Assembly (NCBI GenBank): GCA_002633005.1
Contig: NMRA01000190.1
Span: 215,625-279,624, forward strand
DNA length: 64,000 bases
Source: Phoronis australis
Taxonomy: Eukaryota; Phoronida; Phoronidae
Direction of reading: 5' to 3'
Shown here: piece by piece, positions 45,001-47,641 of the stretch
How the letters are laid out: every line of letters begins with the position of its first letter
How positions within the stretch are numbered: position 1 is the first letter of the stretch
The notes under the pieces: generated by a model
What the model was told of the DNA's origin: nothing
The model's database searches: none
Seen by the model: only the letters and a program-made list of their open reading frames with translations
Position numbers and translations under genes: made by a program

Positions 45001-47047
45001 TGGACGAGTGTGAAGCCACGAAGCCGGTGGACTTTAGCGCGTTCAGTAGCACATGGCTAGACATGTCCAGCAAGGGCATCAAGTATGTCATCAGTGATAT
45101 GATACACTATTTGAACCATGGCGAATTAACCAGTAGTTGTTTCATTGTAAAATACTTTCCTGTTATACTTTTTGGTTTTCCGTAGAATAATTGTAGTGTT
45201 TCCATGGAATAATTGTAGTGTTTCCATGGAATAATTGTAGTGTTTCCATGGAATAATTGTAGTGTTTCCATGGAATAATTGTAGTGTTTCCATGGAGCTG
45301 TTGTCAGTGTATGTTTCCACAACAAACAGCTCAACTTTGTTTGTCCATCAACAGGTGACACTTCTCAAGGTCACTGTACTTAAGTGCTCCTCTATCTAAT
45401 CCAGGGGTTGTGAACATTTCTTATAAGTGCCTGGGGTTTTACCTGGATACTGTTTTACACTCATTTGGTTGTTAAAGAAACTTTCTCAGGTATAGTTCAG
45501 CATTGAAAAAGTGTCCGTCATTTTTCTGAATCAGTCTGGCATGATATTGCTTTTCCTTTCTAATCTTTCCAAATCTAATATGTCTTTCTATGGACGTTTT
45601 CATCATTTGCTCAATACCAGCGTGTCAAATCATTTTGTGTTTATATCCAATCTTTTTACACCTTACTTTGTGTTTGTCATGCCCATATGTTTGTGCCTAT
45701 TGAAGAACTTTGGTTTTCTTCGCAGTCTTTCAGATCATGTCAACTTTGATGATGAAATTCGTGGCGAGCTGAAAGATCCTGAATGTCAGGCGGAGTTTGG
45801 CGCTAGTGCCCAGTCTCTCGACTTCCTGAAGAGTATTGCCGATCGTGATCACCTGGCATATGCGGGTGAGAGTGGTCTCAGGGACGTGCTGCGGACTCTG
45901 GGAGGGGTCAGCCAGCCGGTGGAGGTGATTGGTGCCAGAATCGGGCGCGCTCTTGAGCGCCAACCTCACTCGTGGGTGCTGGGGGTGCTAGCTGCGCTCT
46001 ACTGGCGTGTGGAGGGCGACGCATCACGTTCCATAAACTGCCTGCGTGCCTCCCTACATACTGCCCCTCCTGAGATGAAGGTATGTGGAATGTAGTGATG
46101 GTAGTTGGACTGTTAGGAAGAATAATGACAATAACTTACACACTAGAGTAGACTGGAGGTCCAACAGTTAATGTTCAAGGCTTCTGGGCCACTGTGTTCT
46201 GCTAGTAATAAGTAAAGATCGAGATGTACACCTGTGTAAGTTCAGTACACTTGTTTGAAAGATTCATCTGTGAAAATTGTTTAATTAGTTGTGAAGGCAC
46301 ATGTCAAGCAAGTCCTTAGGGAATTAATTTTTGAATTTTCTTCCTTAACACTTTACTGAGTTTTTGTTGAGAAGATGTTTAAGTCAGTGGGTAAACGTCT
46401 GTATCTTAAGTTGCATTTCCATTGCAGGACATTCCTCTGTTGAGTATGTCAAATATCCTGTACCGTGCTGGTCGTTATAATGATGCTATCGTGGTAACCA
46501 ATATGGCGCTAGAGACCTCACCCAGCATAGTGCTAATTCACATCACCATGGCAAATATTTATGCAGCAAAGGTGAGAGTGCTCTGATTTAACACCTAGTA
46601 CATGAGTGCTTGTTTAAGTCTGATCTGTGCTATTATGTCGGATTTAGCTACTTGCCTGCTTACCTGAGAACAGCACCGACTTAAAATAATAACTGACAAT
46701 AAATCACATGAAGTTGCCAAACATTTGAGATTTTGTTGATTTTTGGTGGTGGGTTATAGTTAGAAATGGTTGAACATCATTTTGGCAAAGTAATATCAGT
46801 TGTATGTAACAAGAATATGGCAGAAAATACAAAGTTTTAAATTGCCATGTCCACTAAGCTGGTGTGTGTTTGTGTTTTTTAGGGTGACTGGGAGAGGGCA
46901 GCACTGTTCTACGAGTCGACACTGGGCCTGCAAGCTTCCTTTGTTATCGCCAAGGATAAGCTGCGTGTTATCCAGTGTCATAGCTTGTTCAGTGGGAAGT
47001 CCAGGTTAGTGGATGGCCTTATACTGTCCAGCCCTCCCTTAGAGTGA
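1..47047 (+). CDS. TTC17: TTC17 gene, 26 coding exons, 5' end missing
   Basis: Gene-level entry; exons follow. Exon translations align in order with my recollection of vertebrate tetratricopeptide repeat protein 17, from the coiled segment ahead of the DKDTG motif to the C-terminus. Splice phases agree across all 26 exons and give 1,245 residues in the window (human is about 1,140 in total). Three TPR triads are visible at roughly residues 137-250, 548-670 and 1090-1225. Each opens with a W-x(10)-YWR-type helix and continues with PL/AL...AN and a third repeat. Lysine-rich low-complexity linkers lie at about 367-415 and 896-960. In vertebrates TTC17 has been linked to actin organisation and ciliogenesis with the partner CATIP; that is family knowledge, not visible here. 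Promoter, start codon and any signal peptide lie left of the window. Identity is very likely; individual exon edges were called by eye from GT-AG sites, phase and homology. Confidence 0.93.
235..306 (+). repeat. Small cluster of TGACTTTCC-type units
   Basis: Three loosely spaced copies of the tgactttcc core seen in the minisatellite 1.2 kb downstream, with the same ccaccc/catc spacer style. Probably the same repeat family. Confidence 0.5.
1444..1641 (+). repeat. 26 bp minisatellite, about 7.6 copies
   Basis: Tandem units of 26 bp built on tgtgactttccaaacgtc and a ccacc spacer, with single-base divergence between copies. Short open frames on both strands here follow from the repeat and are not genes. 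Confidence 0.9.
4110..4205 (+). repeat. 43 bp direct repeat, two copies plus a partial
   Basis: Two adjacent units carry caagtt-act-ggttattct and tgtgctgtccac, and a third is truncated after ccaagttc. Apparently a young local duplication in the intron. Confidence 0.7.
5909..5985 (+). repeat. tRNA-derived SINE head
   Basis: A tRNA-like block with an A-box-like segment (gcgtggcttagaagtttgag), an anticodon-arm-like hairpin (aactcccatttgggag) and a B-box-like gagttcaaatcctggc. Arms are imperfect and no CCA-type gene context is visible, so a SINE head or tRNA relic is preferred over a functional tRNA. Confidence 0.65.
6759..6836 (+). repeat. tRNA-like block in left arm of fold-back element
   Basis: A-box-like tagctgagtagttagg and a good B box, gtgttcgaatccggc, separated by about 40 bp. 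Arms do not pair well enough for a functional tRNA. Confidence 0.55.
7021..7102 (-). repeat. tRNA-like block in right arm of fold-back element
   Basis: On the minus strand it reads ccgctgagtggtgtagtgg as an A-box-like segment and tgggtttgacaccggcc as a degraded B box. It is the inverted, diverged counterpart of the block at 6759-6836. Confidence 0.55.
7634..7735. repeat. Nested hairpin at end of fold-back element
   Basis: gtcgttatcccccttatctagagccc...gtggatttt pairs with its own inverted copy ending ggggataacgac across a short spacer. A palindrome of about 85-90 bp therefore sits inside the terminal part of the larger element. Confidence 0.75.
7889..8003 (+). CDS. TTC17: TTC17 exon 2
   Basis: Acceptor ttattcag, donor gtgagt. 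Encodes GLEQRF...DPDCVAAGKPLPEFDL...LENKG, matching GLEQRHNKEDPDC and the following acidic segment of vertebrate TTC17. Enters in phase 1 and leaves in phase 2. Confidence 0.93.
8004..8922 (+). other. TTC17 intron 2
   Basis: About 0.9 kb of AT-rich sequence with no gene and no clear repeat structure. Confidence 0.8.
8923..9034 (+). CDS. TTC17: TTC17 exon 3
   Basis: Acceptor ttgtttcag, donor gtaaca. Encodes APYCTELVKLDFSIHAFEHLE, equivalent to PDCTKILELPYSIHAFQHLR in vertebrates. The SIHAFEHLE helix has a counterpart ahead of the third TPR triad (exon 24). Confidence 0.93.
9035..10654 (+). other. TTC17 intron 3
   Basis: AT-rich intron. The stretches around 9110-9180 and 9590-9670 (cccatacg and gggagtgcaatacg motifs) resemble transposable-element remnants, but no ends could be fixed. 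Confidence 0.7.
10655..10771 (+). CDS. TTC17: TTC17 exon 4
   Basis: Acceptor ttcacag, donor gtattt. Encodes GMKERQNLTGNAEL...ENVDDYGHLVHQALVK, matching GVQERVNL...DDIGHLIHEGLQK. The D-x-GHL...ALVK helix directly precedes the first TPR triad and recurs before the other two. Confidence 0.93.
10772..11843 (+). other. TTC17 intron 4
   Basis: AT-rich, no gene. Contains one copy (about 11319-11400) of a roughly 90 bp dispersed repeat also found near 12045 and 32815. Confidence 0.75.
11319..11400 (+). repeat. Dispersed intronic repeat, copy 1
   Basis: Shares ggcttccag/ttcta...gtgcccacaatttcacaaaac with copies in introns 5 and 17. Family and ends unknown. Confidence 0.5.
11844..11953 (+). CDS. TTC17: TTC17 exon 5, first TPR of triad 1
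   Basis: Acceptor gcttcgcag, donor gtttgt. Encodes NATSWVLYNMAAFYWRIKGD and a following IECLRRALHYSPR helix, nearly identical to vertebrate NTSSWVLYNMASFYWRIK. This is the W/YWR-type first TPR of the first triad; leaves in phase 2. Confidence 0.96.
11954..12810 (+). other. TTC17 intron 5
   Basis: AT-rich intron with a second copy of the dispersed repeat (about 12045-12145). A stretch near 12235-12290 (gtagatatttg/ctaaatac motif) recurs near 26270 in intron 15. No coding signal. Confidence 0.75.
12045..12145 (+). repeat. Dispersed intronic repeat, copy 2
   Basis: Carries tccaggtcttctaacactg and gtgcccacagttttacaaaat, matching copies at 11319 and 32815 with substitutions. Confidence 0.5.
12811..12958 (+). 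CDS. TTC17: TTC17 exon 6, second and third TPR of triad 1
   Basis: Acceptor tttttccag, donor gtgagt. Encodes HQKDVALISLANVLHRARYS, then EAAIVVHSALEISK and VNHFTLGNIYA, matching KDIALVNLANVLHRAHFS and YYTLGNIYA. Leaves in phase 0. Confidence 0.96.
12959..15589 (+). other. TTC17 intron 6
   Basis: Contains the near-perfect 315 bp palindrome at 13673-13987. The remainder is AT-rich and non-coding to my eye. Confidence 0.8.
13673..13987. mobile_element. 315 bp near-perfect palindrome (fold-back MITE)
   Basis: The left end gactgttattaaattgg is mirrored by ccaatttaataacagtc at the right end. Matching continues through the arms: gggcagat/atctgccc, acttgcccatgtgatgt/acatcacatgggcaagt, gataac/gttatc. 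A loop of only a few bases (tttggca) lies near 13830. No open frame inside, consistent with a MITE or a recent inverted duplication. Confidence 0.88.
15590..15729 (+). CDS. TTC17: TTC17 exon 7, end of triad 1
   Basis: Acceptor tttctaaag, donor gtgagc. Encodes VLAEYNKSIICFENTLKIQP, then RKHAVLCHAKLEAALEAQH, matching MLGEYNHSVLCYDHALQARP and RKHAVLCQQKLEQKLEAQH. Leaves in phase 2. Confidence 0.96.
15730..16671 (+). other. TTC17 intron 7
   Basis: About 0.9 kb, AT-rich, nothing recognised. Confidence 0.8.
16672..16838 (+). CDS. TTC17: TTC17 exon 8, coiled linker
   Basis: Acceptor gtgtacag, donor gtaagt. Encodes SLQRTLDELKGYQKKHKHWQ and a Q/E-rich helix, matching SLQRTLNELKEYQKQHDHY. Leaves in phase 1. 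Confidence 0.95.
16839..17640 (+). other. TTC17 intron 8
   Basis: Holds a 32 bp tandem repeat ending about 35 bp before the next exon. The rest is non-coding. Confidence 0.8.
17444..17607 (+). repeat. 32 bp tandem repeat, five copies
   Basis: Five nearly identical units of caccttcaggctcagttcat plus atttgtattttt. Because 32 is not a multiple of 3 the units cycle through all frames. This explains the repetitive open frames overlapping exon 9. Confidence 0.95.
17641..17765 (+). CDS. TTC17: TTC17 exon 9
   Basis: Acceptor tcgttgccag, donor gtaagc. With the split Arg it encodes REVCTLIERDGRQILQCGSP followed by a Pro/Ser and Asn-rich tail. It aligns to HQICRLVNQQHSLHCQW through the two conserved cysteines. 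Leaves in phase 0. Confidence 0.9.
17766..18465 (+). other. TTC17 intron 9
   Basis: 0.7 kb, no gene or clear repeat. Confidence 0.75.
18466..18501 (+). CDS. TTC17: TTC17 exon 10, 36 bp lysine-rich microexon
   Basis: Acceptor caatttgcag, donor gtaggg, phase 0 to 0. Encodes PTKTKKVKKKTK. It has no counterpart that I recall in human TTC17. Supported only by splice sites, phase and fit to the basic linker, so it may be optional or spurious. Confidence 0.6.
18940..19262. mobile_element. MITE-like element with ~32 bp inverted ends
   Basis: Left end ttgggtatttttgtagcctc continuing to atccctc is mirrored by gagggatgatttgaagctac continuing to aaaaatacccg. The 260 bp interior has no open frame. Confidence 0.7.
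20848..21002. repeat. Inverted repeat with ~26 bp arms
   Basis: gcaaatggcccagcaaaaggcc pairs with ggccttttgctgggtcattt across about 100 bp. Possibly a small MITE; target-site duplication not resolved. Confidence 0.65.
21633..21743 (+). CDS. TTC17: TTC17 exon 11, basic linker
   Basis: Encodes QSRKYQPRNTKRDYTKPVRP and ends RKGKRGKK; 37 codons, phase 0 to 0, donor gtgagt. The acceptor is a tandem tagcag, so the exon can start at 21633 or 21636, with or without the first Gln. Confidence 0.82.
21733..22035 (+). repeat. Direct repeat, left copy, ending at N (likely assembly duplication)
   Basis: The 303 bp from gaggaaagaaggtgag onward, including the end of exon 11 and its donor, recur at 22037-22339 with almost no change (one difference seen, cagtaattggg against cagtaaatggg). 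A single N at 22036 joins the copies. Confidence 0.92.
21744..22716 (+). other. TTC17 intron 11
   Basis: About 0.97 kb as assembled, but 304 bp of it is the duplicated block around the N. The true intron is probably about 0.67 kb. Confidence 0.8.
22037..22339 (+). repeat. Direct repeat, right copy (likely assembly duplication)
   Basis: Right copy of the 303 bp repeat, at an offset of exactly 304 including the N. It carries an 11 bp fragment of exon 11 with its donor, which would not be used. Confidence 0.92.
22717..22847 (+). CDS. TTC17: TTC17 exon 12
   Basis: Acceptor ttttctag, donor gtaagt. Encodes KRKNWPSKEECDAYVQKFPS and FPTVYLPPENKGFE, matching WPKRADCTESYPRV...LPTYFLPPENKG. Leaves in phase 2. 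Confidence 0.95.
22848..23230 (+). other. TTC17 intron 12
   Basis: 383 bp, nothing recognised. Confidence 0.8.
23231..23414 (+). CDS. TTC17: TTC17 exon 13
   Basis: Acceptor atgtttcag, donor gtaagt. Encodes VSLLLTEAIDIDRYGEHDLP, WYPPVCV and a charged DDLQSVKDRTKVPLKSDK region. It corresponds in position to the linker before triad 2 and is poorly conserved; the open frame and matching phases support it. Confidence 0.88.
23415..23873 (+). other. TTC17 intron 13
   Basis: 459 bp, mostly ordinary intron plus a 25 bp tandem repeat that ends about 20 bp before the next exon. Confidence 0.8.
23695..23856 (+). repeat. 25 bp tandem repeat, about six copies
   Basis: Units of aaggtagtgctgcgtgtatt plus gtgtc with scattered substitutions; one unit carries an insertion (ccacatttcc). 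It lies where the branch point and polypyrimidine tract of exon 14 would be. Confidence 0.9.
23874..23954 (+). CDS. TTC17: TTC17 exon 14, helix before triad 2
   Basis: Acceptor tgtcttcag, donor gtaagc, 27 codons in phase 0. Encodes ILLQQVKDRPDITEEEIGQR and ILTGLKR, matching ILLSRINNYTIPEEEIGSFL. Confidence 0.93.
23955..25000 (+). other. TTC17 intron 14
   Basis: 1.05 kb AT-rich intron, nothing recognised. Confidence 0.8.
25001..25225 (+). CDS. TTC17: TTC17 exon 15, TPR triad 2
   Basis: Acceptor tgttttgcag, donor gtgagg, 75 codons in phase 0. Encodes NLGPRWIMYNLAGLYWRVIG, IECMRRALKFVP and VPLVNMANIMYHWGKMDDAI, matching APIWLILNEAGLYWRAVG and VPLVNLANLLIHYG. Two full TPR-like units. Confidence 0.97.
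25195..25600 (+). repeat. ~75 bp degenerate minisatellite starting inside exon 15
   Basis: Four to five diverged units follow the exon. Each has gtgtcttgtg, a ggatgtgagggtgaa core, gctgagatgaggg and gggtatggggtg...ctaagg. The exon 3' end (ggatgctgtcagggttaacg, then acgctgaggtgaggg across the donor) looks like the first unit. The family therefore probably arose by tandem duplication across the exon-intron border. Confidence 0.75.
25226..26371 (+). other. TTC17 intron 15
   Basis: Starts with the minisatellite described separately. The 3' half is AT-rich and shares a short stretch (about 26255-26320) with intron 5. Confidence 0.8.
26372..26635 (+). CDS. TTC17: TTC17 exon 16, end of triad 2
   Basis: Acceptor ccttttcag, donor gtgagc, 88 codons in phase 0. 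Encodes PITHFFMANLLAGNNNLTGA and VWHYERALHQDPDYNEA, the third TPR of the triad (cf. LTFLSLGNAYLALKNISGAL). An R-x-CYLKYH helix and a Ser/Pro-rich linker follow. Confidence 0.95.
26636..27419 (+). other. TTC17 intron 16
   Basis: 0.78 kb, nothing recognised. Confidence 0.8.
27420..27543 (+). CDS. TTC17: TTC17 exon 17
   Basis: Acceptor cctgttcag, donor gtaagt. Encodes EADGMETCVVESRTRQINQC and INSCQQQIESQGSCGPPRLD, a cysteine-containing polar linker with little conservation. Leaves in phase 1, matching exon 18. Confidence 0.82.
29585..29985 (+). repeat. 50 bp minisatellite, about eight copies
   Basis: Units of cagttgacttggcgtggctg, ttcactttatgtgcc and aagcacagtgtcaag. Register points fall at 29631, 29681, 29731, 29781, 29831, 29881 and 29931, an exact 50 bp period. 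The last two copies are nearly identical. Confidence 0.92.
31440..31500 (+). repeat. Fragment related to the 6.1-7.7 kb fold-back element
   Basis: ccactcatgctttagattat, then gggggtaatgactttgccat and gtagtaatctatat, parallels ccacttgggctctagttaag and the following bases at about 7697-7745. Evidence that the element end is dispersed. Confidence 0.55.
32815..32905 (+). repeat. Dispersed intronic repeat, copy 3
   Basis: aggcttctaagctagttgtg, then aatacccacagattctcaca, matches the copies near 11319 and 12045. Confidence 0.5.
33130..33206 (+). CDS. TTC17: TTC17 exon 18
   Basis: Acceptor cttttgcag, donor gtgagt. With the split Asp it encodes DVDEDMKDYYRRQGLCKGKE plus CDQIHT. Phase 1 to 0. Divergent linker. 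Confidence 0.82.
33207..33657 (+). other. TTC17 intron 18
   Basis: 451 bp, nothing recognised. Confidence 0.8.
33658..33837 (+). CDS. TTC17: TTC17 exon 19
   Basis: Acceptor cttaatag, donor gtaagt, 60 codons in phase 0. Encodes KDKNRPHIKLEFINGLWTQR and FGDSDCIFFNDGSR, ending EEYKPF. Clear protein-like composition; not readily aligned to human TTC17, so this part is lineage-divergent. Confidence 0.85.
33838..35628 (+). other. TTC17 intron 19
   Basis: 1.8 kb. Between 34380 and 34850 several diverged units repeat (ggtgaccttgacatcatttt with caaggtcatag at about 34420, 34553, 34690 and 34797), a degenerate repeat of unknown family. Confidence 0.7.
34383..34830 (+). repeat. Degenerate repeat with aaggtcatag/gaccttgacatc motifs
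   Basis: At least three spaced units share a ggtgaccttgacatcatttt core, caaggtcata and aaaatgt-type segments. Spacing is irregular, so I call it a degenerate dispersed repeat rather than a satellite. Confidence 0.55.
35629..35727 (+). CDS. TTC17: TTC17 exon 20
   Basis: Acceptor cattttag, donor gtaggt, 33 codons in phase 0. Encodes LDNPFDHVRWDAIPWEWIIK and YMSKGVQEAFRQH. A donor 4 bp downstream (gtgcca) is also possible but breaks phase with exon 21, so the first is preferred. Confidence 0.82.
36595..36975. repeat. Repeat related to the 59.9-61.4 kb family
   Basis: tactggtgtgccccctggta, ttttacgccccctg and actgtgccgccccctagtgg look like reverse-complement relatives of the ccactaggaggcgcc units on the right side of the window. 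Short frames here are discounted. Confidence 0.45.
37732..38608 (+). repeat. 877 bp direct repeat, left copy ending at N
   Basis: Begins cctttgacctgatgctaatc and ends just before the N at 38609. Differs from the right copy by a few substitutions and an extra 18 bp (gcagattgtctactgaaa) near 38052. Likely two haplotypes placed in series. Confidence 0.92.
38610..39468 (+). repeat. 859 bp direct repeat, right copy
   Basis: Same start motif and same end (gttcgctt). The offset is 878 before and 860 after the 18 bp indel. The same short open frame appears in both copies, as expected for a duplication and not for a gene family. Confidence 0.92.
41137..41211 (+). CDS. TTC17: TTC17 exon 21
   Basis: Acceptor ccctccag, donor gtaaat, 25 codons in phase 0. 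Encodes ISETRQEYGPEMPVSREYRL and ILPNP. Supported by phases on both sides and protein-like composition; no alignment recalled. Confidence 0.78.
41212..43248 (+). other. TTC17 intron 21
   Basis: 2.0 kb AT-rich intron with a small inverted-repeat element at about 42205-42345. Confidence 0.78.
42205..42345. repeat. Inverted repeat around ctcgaaagctag
   Basis: taaaatcgtatat...cactagctttcgagtc pairs with gctcgaaagctagtataatt and tta. The interior cctgaagaagagtcgtacca resembles 3' tails of retroelements common in invertebrates; family not fixed. Confidence 0.5.
43249..43507 (+). CDS. TTC17: TTC17 exon 22, lysine/asparagine-rich linker
   Basis: Acceptor atgactag, donor gtagta. Begins NPMMDSAKRLKKVASNKSKK, continues with a long K/N-rich tract, then CQQKNCGAEILDDPDLPEIE. 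The gtagta donor leaves phase 1, as exon 23 requires. A later donor (gtgggt at 43534) leaves phase 0 and would not fit. Vertebrate TTC17 also has a basic low-complexity stretch here. Confidence 0.83.
43508..44952 (+). other. TTC17 intron 22
   Basis: 1.4 kb intron containing the possible small membrane-protein frame at 44198-44389. The rest is AT-rich. Confidence 0.75.
44198..44389 (+). CDS. Possible 63-residue single-pass membrane protein in a TTC17 intron
   Basis: From the first ATG (context gaagacATGcc) the frame reads MPRIFKQRKYEAQPYMEYDH, a polar/basic segment HKIKRTERRQ, and a C-terminal hydrophobic helix LIILFTWIVFFVFAYSM, then DFIAQWH and a stop. The frame stays open upstream to about 44078 without an ATG (VIWLVADIIPRKEED). 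Layout is basic residues then a C-terminal membrane segment, as in tail-anchored small proteins. Codons are AT-rich at third positions, unlike the flanking TTC17 exons. It could be a nested gene, a processed retrocopy, a transposon fragment or chance. I do not recognise it and propose no function. Confidence 0.35.
   Translation: MPRIFKQRKYEAQPYMEYDHHGPSVDHKIKRTERRQLDHLIILFTWIVFFVFAYSMDFIAQWH
44953..45082 (+). CDS. TTC17: TTC17 exon 23
   Basis: Acceptor tccggcag, donor gtatgt. Encodes APPTLDECEATKPVDFSAFS and STWLDMSSKGIK, matching WPSPDECLKLRWVELTAIVS and TWLAVSSKNI. Phase 1 to 2. Confidence 0.95.
45083..45725 (+). other. TTC17 intron 23
   Basis: 643 bp with a 22 bp tandem repeat near its start and an open but non-coding stretch before exon 24. 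Confidence 0.8.
45185..45296 (+). repeat. 22 bp tandem repeat, five copies
   Basis: Five almost identical units of gaataattgtagtgtttcca plus tg. Repetitive minus-strand frames (HGNTTII-type) come from this array. Confidence 0.95.
45726..46080 (+). CDS. TTC17: TTC17 exon 24, start of TPR triad 3
   Basis: Acceptor ttcgcag, donor gtatgt, 355 bp, the longest exon. Encodes SQSLDFLK...HLAYAGESGL, VIGARIGRALERQPHSWVLG and VLAALYWRVEGD with SINCLRASLHTAPPEMK. It matches HTLDHLHG...LHYTGESQL, QIGTRIAKVLEKNQTSWVLS and MAALYWRVKG. Leaves in phase 0. Confidence 0.97.
46081..46427 (+). other. TTC17 intron 24
   Basis: 347 bp, nothing recognised. Confidence 0.8.
46428..46571 (+). CDS. TTC17: TTC17 exon 25, triad 3
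   Basis: Acceptor cattgcag, donor gtgaga, 48 codons in phase 0. Encodes DIPLLSMSNILYRAGRYNDA, IVVTNMALETSPS and IHITMANIYAAK, matching DVPLISLANILHNAKLWNDA and FTLGNVYVA. Confidence 0.97.
46572..46882 (+). other. TTC17 intron 25
   Basis: 311 bp, nothing recognised. Confidence 0.8.
46883..47047 (+). CDS. TTC17: TTC17 exon 26, last coding exon
   Basis: Acceptor gttttttag. Encodes GDWERAALFYESTLGLQASF and AKDKLRVIQCHSLFSGKSR, matching EFEKALVWYESTLKLQPEF and AKNRIQTIQCHLMLKKG. It then reads LVDGLILSSPPLE to a TGA at 47045-47047. Vertebrate TTC17 also ends soon after this helix. A gttagt at 47005 could be a donor to a further exon, which I consider less likely. Confidence 0.88.
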   Translation, partial: GDWERAALFYESTLGLQASFVIAKDKLRVIQCHSLFSGKSRLVDGLILSSPPLE

Positions 47048-47635
47048 CAGGTTCAGGGTGGGGGAGAGGGGGAGTGTCAGGGTGCAACCTCTTTGAATAT
47101 TCAGAAGATCTCTAGTCAAAAAGTTAATTCACGATCAACCTGTTAGGCACTTGCAGACACATTGTCTGCCTCAACAGTTGTCAGGCGTCCATTTTGAACT
47201 CCATGTATACTCAGGCAGCCCAAACATCATGACTGTCGCACCTAAAAAGCTGTGCCCAAACTCCCAAACGCGGTTCATTAACTGTCCAACATGGTATGCG
47301 AACATGGACTCAGTGAGCAGTTTTTGTCATTTTCTTTTGCTTAAGCTGTGATTTTTGAGCACGACACTGTGTTAACCGTTGGTGGGCCCTTGAGTAATGT
47401 TTTTAAAGCGAGTGCAGCACCCATGTTGTTCTGGTAGCCTGATACTAAGTCGTGACAAATCAGTTGGCATAAAGGAATCACTTCACCCGCTAGATGGCCT
47501 CAGTCACTGAACATGGTAGTCAGCAGTTGGCTGGAGTGCCTCCTGGTGACTTTTTCCAGTATCATGTAATGAATTTTATGTTCAGGTGAAAGTGTTAGTT
47601 TCAACTTTCACTTTTGCTAGGCATGGAAAGAAATT

Positions 47636-47641
47636 AATAAA
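47636..47641 (+). promoter_or_regulatory. Candidate polyadenylation signal for TTC17
   Basis: First AATAAA after the stop, about 590 bp downstream. Another lies at 49286-49291. Which is used cannot be told from sequence. Confidence 0.35.

Noticed and set aside
45107-45361. Minus-strand repetitive HGNTTIIPWKHYNYS frame
   Set aside because: Artefact of the 22 bp tandem repeat.
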